DNA of 64,000 bases from Salinispora mooreana (lineage in GTDB: Bacteria > Actinomycetota > Actinomycetes > Mycobacteriales > Micromonosporaceae): NCBI RefSeq assembly GCF_000379065.1, contig NZ_KB900614.1, forward strand, positions 208,421 to 272,420, read 5' to 3'. This document shows positions 17,236 to 26,425 of this stretch, piece by piece; within the stretch, counting starts at the first letter, position 1; the number at the start of each line of letters is the position of its first letter. Both the position numbers and the translations under genes were made by a program. Under the pieces are notes generated by a model. The model saw only the letters and a list, made by a program, of their open reading frames with translations. It did not search any database and was not told the DNA's origin.

Positions 17236-17262
17236 GGTGGGCCCACCGACGGTGAGCCCACC
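17236..17262 (-). terminator. Hairpin downstream of FG-GAP pseudogene
   Basis: GGTGGGC-C-CACCG-A-CGGTG-A-GCCCACC folds into an almost continuous stem eleven bases past the end of the minus-strand pseudogene at 17274. It is a probable relic or active terminator. Confidence 0.6.
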
Positions 17263-17273
17263 CGAGATCCTGG

Positions 17274-18820
17274 TCAGGAAATGGTGGCGTTGGTTCCGAG
17301 ACGGATGCTGTTGTCGGGTAGGCCGACGGTGTAGGTGCTAAAGATACGGCGGTTCGGGTCTACCTGGATGGAGTCGCTCTGCCAGGTTCCCGAGGCGTCT
17401 CGGCTGCGATGCCAGACACCGCTGCCGTCCACGGCAACGTCCAGTTGCAGAGTGCCGTTATGGAGTCCGGCCGCTGAGACGGCGGTGATCGCCGGGTTGG
17501 TATCGACAAGGGCGGCGCTGCTGTTCGAGCCGGCACGGTGCCACACGCCGCTGCCCGGTACAGCGGTGAAGATGTGCAGGCCGCCATCGGGTGAGGCGGC
17601 CGAGGCGATCGCGGTGATCGAGTCGTTGGTGTCGAATCGGGTGGCGGTGGAGGCCCAGTTTCCATCAGCGTCACGTTTGCGGTCCCACGCTCCGCTGTCG
17701 GGCACGGCGACCTGTAGGTGCAGGGTCCCGTCGGGCAATGCGACCGCGGCGAGGGCGGTGATGTTCGGATTCGTGTCAATCTGGGTGGCATTCGGGGCCC
17801 AGGTTCCGTCGCCGGCACGGACTCGTTCCCACACACCGCTGCCGGGCACCACCGTGAAGACGTGCAGCGTGCCGTCAGGCAAGCCGGCCGCGGCCACCGC
17901 CGAGAGTGTGCCGTTGCCGTCAACCCGCGTCGCGTCGCTCTGCCACGCCTCACGATGCCACAGCCCACTTCCCGGAACGATCGTGAACAGGTGCATACCC
18001 CCGTCGGGGAGTGATGCCGCCGCTATCCCGGAGGTCGCGATATCCGCATCCACCCGCGTCGCACCAGAGGCCCACGTTCCGTCAGCGGCACGCTCCCGGT
18101 CGTATACCGGGCCATGTGGACGTGTGTCGGTGGTGGCGGGGTTACTGGCGGCGGGGATATCGGCGCAGCCACCATGGCGAAGGCCGGAGCGCAGTTCGGT
18201 GTTAGTGTTGCTGCTGTAAATGCTCCAGGTGGAGCCGTTGGTGCAGTCACGACGGTAGAGGATGAGGTCGGTGGCATCGTCGCCGTTGTAGTCACCAGGC
18301 GCGGGGATGTCCCTGCAACCGCCGTACTTGAACCCCGCCTTGAGGTGGGTATCTGTACGATGATTGTACATACTCCAAGTCGATCAATTGGTGCAGTCAC
18401 GACGGTACAGGGCAAGATCAGTAGTGCCGTCACCGTCATAATCACCGGGCGCAGGAATATCCGTGCAACCACCGTAACGGTAACCACCACGGATCTGCTC
18501 CCCGGTAGCACCACTCTGAATCCACCAGGCCGATCCGTCCGCCGGGTTCGAGTGATACAACGCGAGGTCACTGCGCCCATCGCCGTCATAGTCGCTCAGC
18601 GCCAGGTTCTGGACACCCCTAATATTGCCAACCTGCTGGGTGCTCTCCACGGGCTGCGGGTTGTCGGTGCTGGTCCAGCCCGGCGCGTTACAGGCGTTCC
18701 ACAGGATCCAATCTGTCAGATCATCAATCCGGGTACCGGTCGCCCCGTCCTGGGTGCGATCAGTTGCCAGCCCATACCGAACCCATTGATCCGCTTGGTC
18801 CAGGATTTGGGGAATTAATA
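17274..18820 (-). pseudogene. Truncated paralogue of secreted pseudo-trypsin with FG-GAP repeats
   Basis: Broken gene. The open frame begins just after a TGA near 18820 and keeps only the tail of the trypsin-fold domain (TQDGATGTRIDDLTDWI, compare TQDGATGTRVDDLADWI in the 19013 gene). FG-GAP/VCBS-type calcium-loop repeats follow (DYDGDGRSDLALY, DYDGDGTTDLALYRRDC, DYNGDDATDLILYRRDC), then about five 50-residue repeats with the pattern PDGTLHxxxxVPGSGVWxR. An in-frame TGA at 18384-18386 replaces the Gly of the CTNGSTW motif that is intact in the next repeat. The signal peptide and protease core are absent, so no secreted product is expected. Confidence 0.8.
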
Positions 18821-19012
18821 CTACTCACACCAAATTATGGTCATAAATTGTATCAAGAGACTGCGATCTTCGCCATAGGCATTCAAGGTAAGGCACAAAT
18901 TCTCAAGAGTGTGATCTAAACTGACGGCAGAGTGCGCCAGAAAAACTCGTCAGCATTCGGGGGCCAGAGCTTGCTCCTCCACGCCCCCAACACACCTCTC
19001 ACGGGAGAACTC
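18821..19012. other. AT-rich intergenic region between head-to-head paralogues
   Basis: About 190 bases markedly richer in A and T than the rest of the window (for example AATTAATACTACTC and CAAATTATGGTCATAAATTG). It must contain the promoter for the 19013 gene and marks the breakpoint where the 5' half of the 17274-18820 gene was lost. No specific sites are assigned. Confidence 0.5.
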
Positions 19013-19832
19013 TTGCCATCACATCACCGACGCCGTTGGAGCGCGGCGTTACTCGGATCCACACTGGTTGCCGGATTGTTGAGCGGTGGCTCAGCCAGCG
19101 CGGTCGCCGGAAGCGATCCGGTCCCAGACGGCGCTCACAGCTTTACCACAAAAATCAATTTTGGTGATATCTCTGCGTGTAGCGGAGCCCTGATAGCACC
19201 GAATTGGGTAGTAACAGCGAAGAGCTGTTTCGTCGAGGGGCCAGCACCCGTTGCCGCCGGGGCGCCCACCCAACCAACGACCGTGGTTGTTGGTCGTACG
19301 GACCTAACAGATCCTACGGGCTACGAAACCCCGGCGGTCGCGATCACCCCACACCCGGACCGCAACCTTGCCCTCGTCCGGATTTCCAGGCGTATGGTCG
19401 AAGTCCCGGCTATCCCGATTGCTGCCATCGAGCCAGCTTCCGCCGAGACACTCACGGTCTCCGGGTACGGTCGGACCTCGACTGAATGGGTGCCGAATCG
19501 GCTACATGCCGCCCCATTCACGGTCCAGGAAGTTGATCCCGAACTCATCAGTATTGATGGCGCCACGGCTGACGCCACGATCTGTAAGGGCGACGCCGGA
19601 GGCCCAGTATTCCGAGAAAGCAACGGCGACCCGCAGCTCGTAGCGATCAACAACACGTCCTGGCAGAAGGGCTGCTTGGGCGAAACAGCAACCCAGGACG
19701 GCGCGACTGGCACTAGAGTTGACGACCTCGCCGACTGGATCCAGGAAAACACCCCGCCCGGCTGCAACGCAGCAGGATGGGCCACCGGCAGTCAGGTGAG
19801 TCAAGTTGTCCAGTCCGGGGACTACACCGGTG

Positions 19833-20830
19833 ACTGAAGTAATCTCAGCGACTTTGCGGTAGGTACTTGTACTCGAAGTGGGTCAGGTGAAGTGCGGCGG
19901 CGACGATGTCGCTGATCCGGCGTGGGCTGGCGGTGGTGCGCCGGAGGGTTTTCCAGCGTCCGGTCAGGATCGCGAAGCCCCGTTCGCCCTGCCAGCGCAG
20001 TCCGCGTAGTAGCCGGTTGTAGGCGCGGTTGTCGGGAGCGAGTTGTTGCCTGCCGGTGGGTTGCTTGATCGGGACTTTGACGCCTTGGCCTGCGCCTTCG
20101 TAACCGGAGTCGGCCAGGGTGGGCAGGTCGAGTTCGGAAGCGGCCCAGTTCAGGGCGGCGGTGATGCCCTGCACTTGGGCGCAGGTGAGGTCGTGTAGGT
20201 GCCCCGGCATCACCTCGGAGGTCCACACGGGCAGTCCATCCGGACGCATGATCGCTTGAACATTTCCGCCGAAGTCGCGGGTGCTTGCCGCAATACCAGG
20301 CGTCGATCGTGTCGCCCTTGACGCTGACGGTGGTTTCAGCCACCCGGTCGCAGTCGAACAGTTTCCCGTCCAGGATCACGTACGACCAGCCGTCGTCGGC
20401 GACACGGCGCAGGGCCGCGTGCAGATCCTGGGCCTGCGCGGCCAGCACCGTGACGCCTTCAGCCAGGTACCGGTACGCGGTCGCGCGGGAGATCCCGAAC
20501 CCGGCGCCCAGCAGGGTCACGTCCTCGCCTTTACGGAACCAGACGAGCACCAGGAGCGCTTGGTGGAAGCAGGTCAACGCGCGAGTGTCGCGTCGTGTCC
20601 CCTTGGCGTTGCGTTGCGCGGCCAGCAGCCGGCCGAGGTACTGCACGAGTTCCCTGGGGACGTCGGCCGTGGCACGATATGCGATCACGTGGGGTCCTCA
20701 CCGTGTGGGTGATCTTGTGGTGAGAACTACCTACCGAGGGCCCCACGCCCACTTCCAGCACCGTCCGATCTCATCGCTTTCGCCCGTGTCGCACCAATCA
20801 ACACCTTCGCGTCGCTGAGATCAGTTCACT
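19833..20830 (-). mobile_element. IS5-like insertion sequence, copy B (complete)
   Basis: About 998 bp, the same IS as copy A but in opposite orientation. Terminal inverted repeats are ACTGAAGTAATCTCAGCGAC (19833-19852) and, read inward from 20830, AGTGAACTGATCTCAGCGAC, identical at 17 of 20 positions. ACTG occurs at both outer edges and also at the end of copy A, so it is either the IS tip or a preferred target. It splits the FG-GAP protein gene between codons. Confidence 0.85.
19845..20688 (-). pseudogene. IS5-like transposase with a one-base frameshift
   Basis: N-terminal part (MIAYRATADVPRELVQYLG ... GDTIDAWYCGKH) matches copy A. One added C near 20281 (CACCCGCGAC instead of CACCGCGAC) shifts the frame, after which the product is an unrelated arginine- and proline-rich tail. 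The correct downstream frame (IMRPDGLPVWTSEVMPG onward) is preserved from 20249 to 19845 without other damage. The frameshift therefore looks recent. A programmed shift is unlikely because copy A needs none. Confidence 0.8.
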
Positions 20831-20889
20831 GCATACCCGACCTGATCAACCAGAATCCCGGTGGGACGCTCCGTGGCTGGCACGGCACC

Positions 20890-21819
20890 GGCGACCTCAC
20901 CGCCGACAACAAACTATTCACCAACTCATACATCGTCGGCGGCGGCTGGACCACCTCGTCGTACCCACGCATCATCACCGGCGACTTCAACGGCGACGGC
21001 CGCACCGACATCATGAACCACAACACCGCCGGCCAACTCCGCATCTTCCCCTCCACCGGCGACCTCACCGCCGACAACAAACTATTCACCAACTCATACA
21101 TCGTCGGCGGCGGCTGGACCACCTCGTCGTACCCACGCATCATCACCGGCGACTTCAACGGCGACGGCCGCACCGACATCATGAACCACAACACCGCCGG
21201 CCAACTCCGCATCTTCCCCTCCACCGGCGACCTCACCGCCGACAACAAACTATTCACCAACTCATACATCGTCGGCGGCGGCTGGACCACCTCGTCGTAC
21301 CCACGCATCATCACCGGCGACTTCAACGGCGACGGCCGCACCGACATCATGAACCACAACACCGCCGGCCAACTCCGCATCTTCCCCTCCACCGGCGACC
21401 TCACCGCCGACAACAAACTATTCACCAACTCATACATCGTCGGCGGCGGCTGGACCACCTCGTCGTACCCACGCATCATCACCGGCGACTTCAACGGCGA
21501 CGGCCGCACCGACATCATGAACCACAACACCGCCGGCCAACTCCGCATCTTCCCCTCCACCGGCGACCTCACCGCCGACAACAAACTATTCACCAACTCA
21601 TACATCGTCGGCGGCGGCTGGACCACCTCAGCATTCCCACGCATCATCACCGGCGACTTCAACGGCGACGGCCGCACCGACATCATGAACCACAACACCG
21701 CCGGCCAACTCCGCATCTTCCCCTCCACCGGCGACCTCACCGCCGACAACAAACTATTCACCAACTCATACATCGTCGGCGGCGGCTGGACCATCTCGTC
21801 GTTCCCACGACTCTTCTAA
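20890..21819 (+). repeat. 168-bp tandem repeats encoding 56-residue FG-GAP units
   Basis: Five complete units starting at 20890, 21058, 21226, 21394 and 21562, plus a partial unit from 21730. Each encodes GDLTADNKLFTNSYIVGGGW, a TTSSYPRIIT linker and the calcium-loop segment GDFNGDGRTDIMNHN. Units are almost identical at the nucleotide level, including third codon positions. The few differences are in the last units, such as AFPRII (from GCATTC) and ISSFPRLF at the end. Such identity points to very recent expansion or gene conversion. Confidence 0.9.
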
Positions 21820-21925
21820 CTTGACCTTTAACCTGCCGGGCGGCGACTCCCGCCGCAGTGGTTAGAGATCACGTTTGGGGCGGCGGCCAGGCCAGAAACT
21901 GGCCGGCCGCCCACCCACCTGAGGC

Positions 21926-23581
21926 CTACAACTCGCTCGGCACGTCCCGTGCAATGGGCAGGACCAATGCCGACGGGTGCTGCGGATCGTGCAGGATCTC
22001 CCGCCATCCGGCGCGCAGGGTGACCGCGGTGCCGAGCGGTTCGCCGGTGCCGGGGTTCCGCGCATACCGGGGGTGGGCCCCGCCGGAGATCTGCACCCGC
22101 AGTCGGTGACCGGCGGCGAACCGGTGGGCCACCGGCCACAACGGCACCGCGACGCGGACCGCGCCCGTCGGGTCGGGCGAGAAGGCGGGCGGCCTGACCC
22201 GGACCAGCCCGTCACAGACGTTCCAGGAGCGACCCCGGCGGTCCACATCGCACAGCCGCACGAAAACGTCCAGGTGAGGTAGCTCGCTGCGGACGAAGAC
22301 CTCGGCCTGGACCGGTCCGATGACCTCCACTGCCGCCGTCAACACCGCGCTGGTCCAGGTCAGCACGTCGGAGCGGGCCTCGACGGGCCGGTTGTCCACC
22401 TTGCCGGCCTGCTGGGCCACCAGCAGCGGACCCCCCACCGAGGGGGTGGGATCGGCCGGGTCGTACCAGAAGCCGTCCGGGGCTGAGGCGGGCGACGGCG
22501 CAGCACGCAACGCGCCCTCCGGGTGTAGGTACCAGGGAGTCGGCGTGGCTGGGGGCGGCCAGTCCGGCAACTCCCGCCAACCGCCGCCGGGGCCGCCGAC
22601 GTGCAGGCGGACCGGGGCACGAGCGCGCCCCGGATAGCCACCCAGGTGCTCGTCGAGCCAGTCCAGTCCGTCGCGGAGCGCGGCGACGAAGAGCCCCGGA
22701 CTGCCGTGCGTCCACGGCCCGACGATGAGCCGGGGCGCGGCACCGGCGGCACGCAGGGCCGCGAAGTCGCGCAGCTGGGCGGGGAGAAAGATGTCGTGCC
22801 AGCCACCGACCATGGCTACCGGGGCGTGCACCTCGGCGAGCCGGTCGCCGAAAACCCGGGCCTGCCAGTAGGCCGCGTCGGGCGTGTGGTGGCGCAGCCA
22901 CTCCTGGAAGAAGGGCACGGTCACGCCGGTGGCAACCCGGTCCGCCTCGGCCAACGGCAGGTGGGACAGGCCGGCGGCGAGCCGGGGCTGGCCACGCCGG
23001 AGTTCCCACTGCCGGGCGAGCCACCCGACGGTCTGCGCCTGGAGCAGCTCGACCCAGGTGAGCACGGTGTCCAGGGCGAAGGACTCACCCGGATACGTCG
23101 AGTCGCGGGTGCCGGAGGCGGTCACCACCGCGACCATCGCCCGAAGGTCCGCCCCGGCGTCGGCGGCGACGGCCCACTGGACGAAGCCCTGGTAGCTGGC
23201 CCCGAACATGCCGAACTCGCCGTTCCACCAGGGCTGTCGCCGTAGCCAGTCGAGGGTGTCGAGGCCGTCCTCGCGCTCGTGTACCAGCGGGTCGAACCGG
23301 CTGCCGGAGCCTCCGGTGCCCCGGCAGGACTGGATCACCACGTGGTAGCCCCGCTCGCCGATGAGCCGGCCGAGCAGCCGCATCGGCCCACCCCGCCCGT
23401 ACGGGGTGCGGATCAGCACCGTGGGCGCGGCCGGGCGGTCCGGGGCGTAGTGGTCGGTGCGCAGCGACACGCCGTCGCGAGCCCGGACCGGGATGTCTCG
23501 GGTCAGCCTGACCCGGCGGGTACGCGGTGGCGGCAGGCGCAACACGGCCGTGGCTGCCCGGGTTGTCAGCGCCGCGAGCAC
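21926..23581 (-). CDS. CocE/NonD-family alpha/beta hydrolase (X-Pro dipeptidyl-peptidase S15 type)
   Basis: 551-residue serine hydrolase of the cocaine-esterase group. The alpha/beta domain begins with RDGVSLRTDHYAPD and IRTPYGRG, has the oxyanion-side motif QSCRGTGGSG and the nucleophile elbow MFGASYQGF with Ser129. A helical cap follows. The catalytic Asp/His region includes VGGWHDIFLP and GPWTHG. A C-terminal jelly-roll (XPPC_C) starts about 375. These enzymes cleave esters, amides or X-Pro bonds. No signal peptide is clear. It starts 4 bases after the marR stop, so the two form an operon. Confidence 0.85.
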   Translation of the reverse strand: MLAALTTRAATAVLRLPPPRTRRVRLTRDIPVRARDGVSLRTDHYAPDRPAAPTVLIRTPYGRGGPMRLLGRLIGERGYHVVIQSCRGTGGSGSRFDPLVHEREDGLDTLDWLRRQPWWNGEFGMFGASYQGFVQWAVAADAGADLRAMVAVVTASGTRDSTYPGESFALDTVLTWVELLQAQTVGWLARQWELRRGQPRLAAGLSHLPLAEADRVATGVTVPFFQEWLRHHTPDAAYWQARVFGDRLAEVHAPVAMVGGWHDIFLPAQLRDFAALRAAGAAPRLIVGPWTHGSPGLFVAALRDGLDWLDEHLGGYPGRARAPVRLHVGGPGGGWRELPDWPPPATPTPWYLHPEGALRAAPSPASAPDGFWYDPADPTPSVGGPLLVAQQAGKVDNRPVEARSDVLTWTSAVLTAAVEVIGPVQAEVFVRSELPHLDVFVRLCDVDRRGRSWNVCDGLVRVRPPAFSPDPTGAVRVAVPLWPVAHRFAAGHRLRVQISGGAHPRYARNPGTGEPLGTAVTLRAGWREILHDPQHPSALVLPIARDVPSEL

Positions 23582-23585
23582 GGCC

Positions 23586-24113
23586 TCAGCCGTTCGCCCG
23601 GCGTGGCTCGGGGCGGGCGGCCCGGACCGCGTCGCGGTGTTCGCGGAGCGTGGCCCGGACGGCCGTGACGAAACGGTGGACGGTCTCCAACTCGTCGTCG
23701 GTGAAGCCGAGCATCACCGCGTCGGTCCGGCGGCCGAGCGGTTGGAAGAACTCCTTCGCCACCTCGGCGCCACGGTCGGCGTAGTGCACCAGGACCTTAC
23801 GTCGGTCGGTGGAGGTGCGGTCGCGGCGGACGTGGCCGGCGCGTTCCAGCCGGTCGAGGAGGGCGGTGACCGACCCGGAGGAGAGGTCGAGTTGTTCGCC
23901 GAGGCGACCTGGGGTGATCGGGTCGCCGTGCAGTTCGGCGTCCATGACGGCGATCAGGGCCTGCAGGTCGGTGGCACCGAGTCCGTGCAGGTTGGCGAAG
24001 GCATGGCCGACATGTTGGGCGTCCACCGCGTACCGCCGGAGCTCGTTGGCGATCTCCGCGATCAGTTGCTCGCGCCGGGTGTCGCGTCGCCGGTACATGC
24101 CCTGACCTGCCAC
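23586..24113 (-). CDS. MarR-family transcriptional regulator
   Basis: 175-residue winged-helix dimeric repressor. The recognition region ITPGRLGEQLDLSSGSVTALLDRLERAGHVRRDRTSTDRRKVLVHYADRG is diagnostic of MarR proteins. It is transcribed away from the MMPL exporter gene, with a 17-base palindrome in the shared 141-base region, so it very likely represses the exporter and its own operon until a ligand binds. Start may be GTG 24113 or ATG 24098. Confidence 0.9.
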   Translation of the reverse strand: MAGQGMYRRRDTRREQLIAEIANELRRYAVDAQHVGHAFANLHGLGATDLQALIAVMDAELHGDPITPGRLGEQLDLSSGSVTALLDRLERAGHVRRDRTSTDRRKVLVHYADRGAEVAKEFFQPLGRRTDAVMLGFTDDELETVHRFVTAVRATLREHRDAVRAARPEPRRANG

Positions 24114-24170
24114 GTCCCGATTTTCTCCTCGTCCTGGTGATGTGGTTGCAGCATAGCGGAGAGACCGATA

Positions 24171-24187
24171 ATCTCGTTTATCGAGAT
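24171..24187. promoter_or_regulatory. Probable MarR operator
   Basis: ATCTCG-TTTAT-CGAGAT, a perfect 6-bp inverted repeat with a 5-base spacer, midway between the divergent marR and MMPL genes. Length and symmetry fit MarR-family binding sites. Confidence 0.65.
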
Positions 24188-24254
24188 ACTCGGCAGTCGC
24201 GTATTCTCGACGTGAATTACCGAGCCGTCATCCCGTCGAGCCCACGAGGAAACG

Positions 24255-26381
24255 ATGTCCGTCTTCACCCACGTCGCCCGGGGCAGGTGGGCCGCGTGGC
24301 TCACCGTGTTCGCCACGATCGTCCTCGGCGCCGCCGTCTTCGGGCTGCCGAAACCCGACAACCCCGCCCCCGTCTCCGCCACCGGTCTCTCCGACCAGTG
24401 GCAGTCCACCCAGGTCGAGCGGCTCCAGGAACAGCTGCCTGCCAGCGAGGTCCAGCCGGCTCTCGTCGTCCTCAGCCGCGCCGACGGCGGAGCGCTCACC
24501 GCCGCCGACCGGGGGACCATCACCGGGCAGGTCGACGAAGTACGCCGGTTCGCGGTCAGTGGGCAGGTGCCGCCACCGCAGGTCGCCCCGGACGGCTCGG
24601 TCGCCCTGATCGCCGTGCCGCTCTCCGCCGCCGAGGGGCAGGAGCGAACCGTCGAGACCATTGACGAGCTGCGAGCCGCGCTGGCCGACACCCCGGCAGC
24701 CCTCACCGTCGAGGTCACCGGGGCACCGGCCTTCACCACCGACCTGACCCGGGTCTTCGACGGCGCGGACACCACCCTGCTGGCGGTAACCGCCGCCGTG
24801 GTGGCGCTGCTACTGCTGGTCACCTACCGCAGCCCGGTCCTCTGGATGGTGCCGCTGGCGGTCGTCGCCGCCACCGAGCAGCTCACTCTGCGCGCAATCG
24901 AGACGATCGTTCCGGCGGTCGGGATCAACCTGCAGTCAGGGGCCGTCACCGGCATCGCCAGCGTCCTCGTCTTCGGCGCCGCCACCAACTACGCGCTGCT
25001 GCTGATCGCCCGCTACCGGGAGGAGCTGCGCCGCGAGGCGGACCGCTTCACGGCGATGCGAACCGCCCTGGGCCGCACCGCGGAACCCATCCTGGCCAGC
25101 GGCTCCACCGTCGTCCTCGGCGTTCTCACCCTGCTGCTGTCCGAGCAGGAGAACAACCGGGCGCTCGCCGTGGCCTGCGCCACCGGTGTCGTGTTCGCCA
25201 TGTTCTCCGCACTCTTCGTGCTCCCGGCCGCCCTGGTGCTCTTCGGCCGTGGCCTGTTCTGGCCGTTCGTCCCGCGCCTCGGCAGCGCGGTCACCGAAGG
25301 CCGCCTGTGGGGCCGGCTCGGCAGCGTGGTCCTGCGCCGCCCGGCCTCCGTCGCGATCCTGGCGACGCTGCTGCTGGCCGGTCTCGCCCTCGGCGGCCTG
25401 GGCATCCGCACCGGGCTGTCGGAAACCGAGCAGTTCCGGGTCGAACCGGAGGCGGTCGCCGGAGCGCAGACCCTGGCCACCGCGTTCCCCGCCGGGACCA
25501 CCCAACCGGTCGCGGTGCTCACCACCCCGGCCGCCGTTGATGCGGTCACCGCGGCCGCCGCCGCGGTGCCCGGTGTCGCCTCAGCCCGCCCGGGTAGCAC
25601 CGGCGCCACCATCGCCCAGGTCGACGTGGTGCTGACCGCCGAACCCGGCACCGCCGCCTCCGACCGGGCGGTACGGGAGCTGCGCACAGCGGTCGGCGCG
25701 GTACCCGACTCCGCCCCACCCGCGGTTGCCGGCACCGGCCCCGTCGACGGAGCCCTGGTCGGCGGCGCCGTCGCCGCCGGCTACGACACCGCCGAGGCCA
25801 ACACGCTGGACCTGCGGCTGATCCTGCCCATCATTCTGCTGCTGGTCGCCGCCGTCCTGGTGCTGCTGCTGCGCGGCCTGCTGGCCCCGGTGCTGCTGGT
25901 ACTCACCGTGATCGCATCGTTCTTCGCCAGCCTCGGGGCGGCGTGGCTGCTCTTCGACCACGTCCTCGGCTTCCCCGCACTGGACAGCGGCGTGCTCCTG
26001 CTCGCGTTCGTGTTCCTCGTCGCCCTCGGGGTGGACTACAACATCTTCCTGGTGACCCGGGCCCGGGAGGATGCCCGCCGCACCGGGACCCGCGACGGGA
26101 TGCTCTCGGCGCTCCGGGTTACCGGCGGCGTCATCACCAGCGCCGGGGTGCTACTCGCCGCGGTCTTCGCGGTCCTCGGCGTGCTCCCGCTGATCCTGCT
26201 CACCCAGATCGGAGTCATCGTCTGCATCGGTGTCCTGCTCGACACCCTGCTCGTCCGGACGGTGCTGGTCCCCGCCCTCGTGTTCCTGCTCGGCGACCGG
26301 TTCTGGTGGCCCGGCCGCCCGCCGGCGGTGGCCCACAGGCAGACCCCGGCCACACCGGCGCCGGTCTCCGCCCACGACTGA
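24255..26381 (+). CDS. MMPL/RND-family membrane transporter
   Basis: 708-residue proton-driven exporter of the MmpL/YdfJ type. Two RND halves: TM1, an external loop (about 45-180), a block of five helices including the sterol-sensing-like region (LLAVTAAVVALLLLVTYRS ... SVLVFGAATNYALLLIARYREEL), then TM7, a second external loop and a second block ending LGVDYNIFLVTRAREDARRTG. The two conserved Asp/Tyr-type positions (ATNYALLLIARY, GVDYNIFLV) fit MMPL proton relays. It may export lipids or drugs. The Shine-Dalgarno is GAGGAAA. Confidence 0.9.
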   Translation: MSVFTHVARGRWAAWLTVFATIVLGAAVFGLPKPDNPAPVSATGLSDQWQSTQVERLQEQLPASEVQPALVVLSRADGGALTAADRGTITGQVDEVRRFAVSGQVPPPQVAPDGSVALIAVPLSAAEGQERTVETIDELRAALADTPAALTVEVTGAPAFTTDLTRVFDGADTTLLAVTAAVVALLLLVTYRSPVLWMVPLAVVAATEQLTLRAIETIVPAVGINLQSGAVTGIASVLVFGAATNYALLLIARYREELRREADRFTAMRTALGRTAEPILASGSTVVLGVLTLLLSEQENNRALAVACATGVVFAMFSALFVLPAALVLFGRGLFWPFVPRLGSAVTEGRLWGRLGSVVLRRPASVAILATLLLAGLALGGLGIRTGLSETEQFRVEPEAVAGAQTLATAFPAGTTQPVAVLTTPAAVDAVTAAAAAVPGVASARPGSTGATIAQVDVVLTAEPGTAASDRAVRELRTAVGAVPDSAPPAVAGTGPVDGALVGGAVAAGYDTAEANTLDLRLILPIILLLVAAVLVLLLRGLLAPVLLVLTVIASFFASLGAAWLLFDHVLGFPALDSGVLLLAFVFLVALGVDYNIFLVTRAREDARRTGTRDGMLSALRVTGGVITSAGVLLAAVFAVLGVLPLILLTQIGVIVCIGVLLDTLLVRTVLVPALVFLLGDRFWWPGRPPAVAHRQTPATPAPVSAHD

Positions 26382-26389
26382 CGACCCTC

Positions 26390-26423
26390 GTTCGGGCGCC
26401 TCCGGGTGGGCGGGCGCCCGAAC
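26390..26423. terminator. Bidirectional terminator between convergent genes
   Basis: 11-bp perfect stem GTTCGGGCGCC (26390-26400) and GGCGCCCGAAC (26413-26423). It starts 8 bases after the MMPL stop and sits just downstream of the transglycosylase fragment on the other strand. Confidence 0.7.
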
Positions 26424-26425
26424 CG

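Larger units (their letters stand above)
19013..21819 (+). pseudogene. Secreted pseudo-trypsin/FG-GAP protein split by IS copy B
   Basis: The 5' half (19013-19837) encodes a signal peptide (RRRWSAALLGSTLVAGLLSGGSASA) and a trypsin-fold domain collinear with the 10883-13084 protein. Its catalytic positions are also lost: Ser71 for His (VVTAKSC), Asn118 for Asp (HPDRNLALVRI), Ala195 for Ser (CKGDAGGPVF). The FG-GAP region begins at QSGDYTGD, where the IS cuts in and gives a TGA. The 3' half resumes in the compatible frame at 20833 (IPDLINQNPGG) and continues as 56-residue repeats to 21819. Joining the flanks at the IS ends restores one frame. TTG 19013 is chosen because ACGGGAG lies upstream and the paralogue also starts with TTG. 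Confidence 0.8.

Noticed and set aside
1..20830. Composite transposon formed by the two IS5-like copies
   Set aside because: The enclosed DNA contains older nested elements and ordinary chromosomal-type genes (ADPS-like, DedA, csp), and no target duplication links the two outer ends.
20826..21794. Long minus-strand open frame of about 320 codons across the repeat array
   Set aside because: It is the antisense shadow of the repeated FG-GAP coding strand; it only looks long because the same 168 bases recur without a stop.
20890..21819. Regular 168-bp repeats considered as a CRISPR-like array
   Set aside because: Units are contiguous, have no unique spacers, and encode one in-frame FG-GAP protein.
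21926..26381. Start of an antibiotic biosynthetic cluster (hydrolase, MarR, MMPL)
   Set aside because: No synthase, synthetase or tailoring genes follow; neighbours are DedA-PAP2 and typA.
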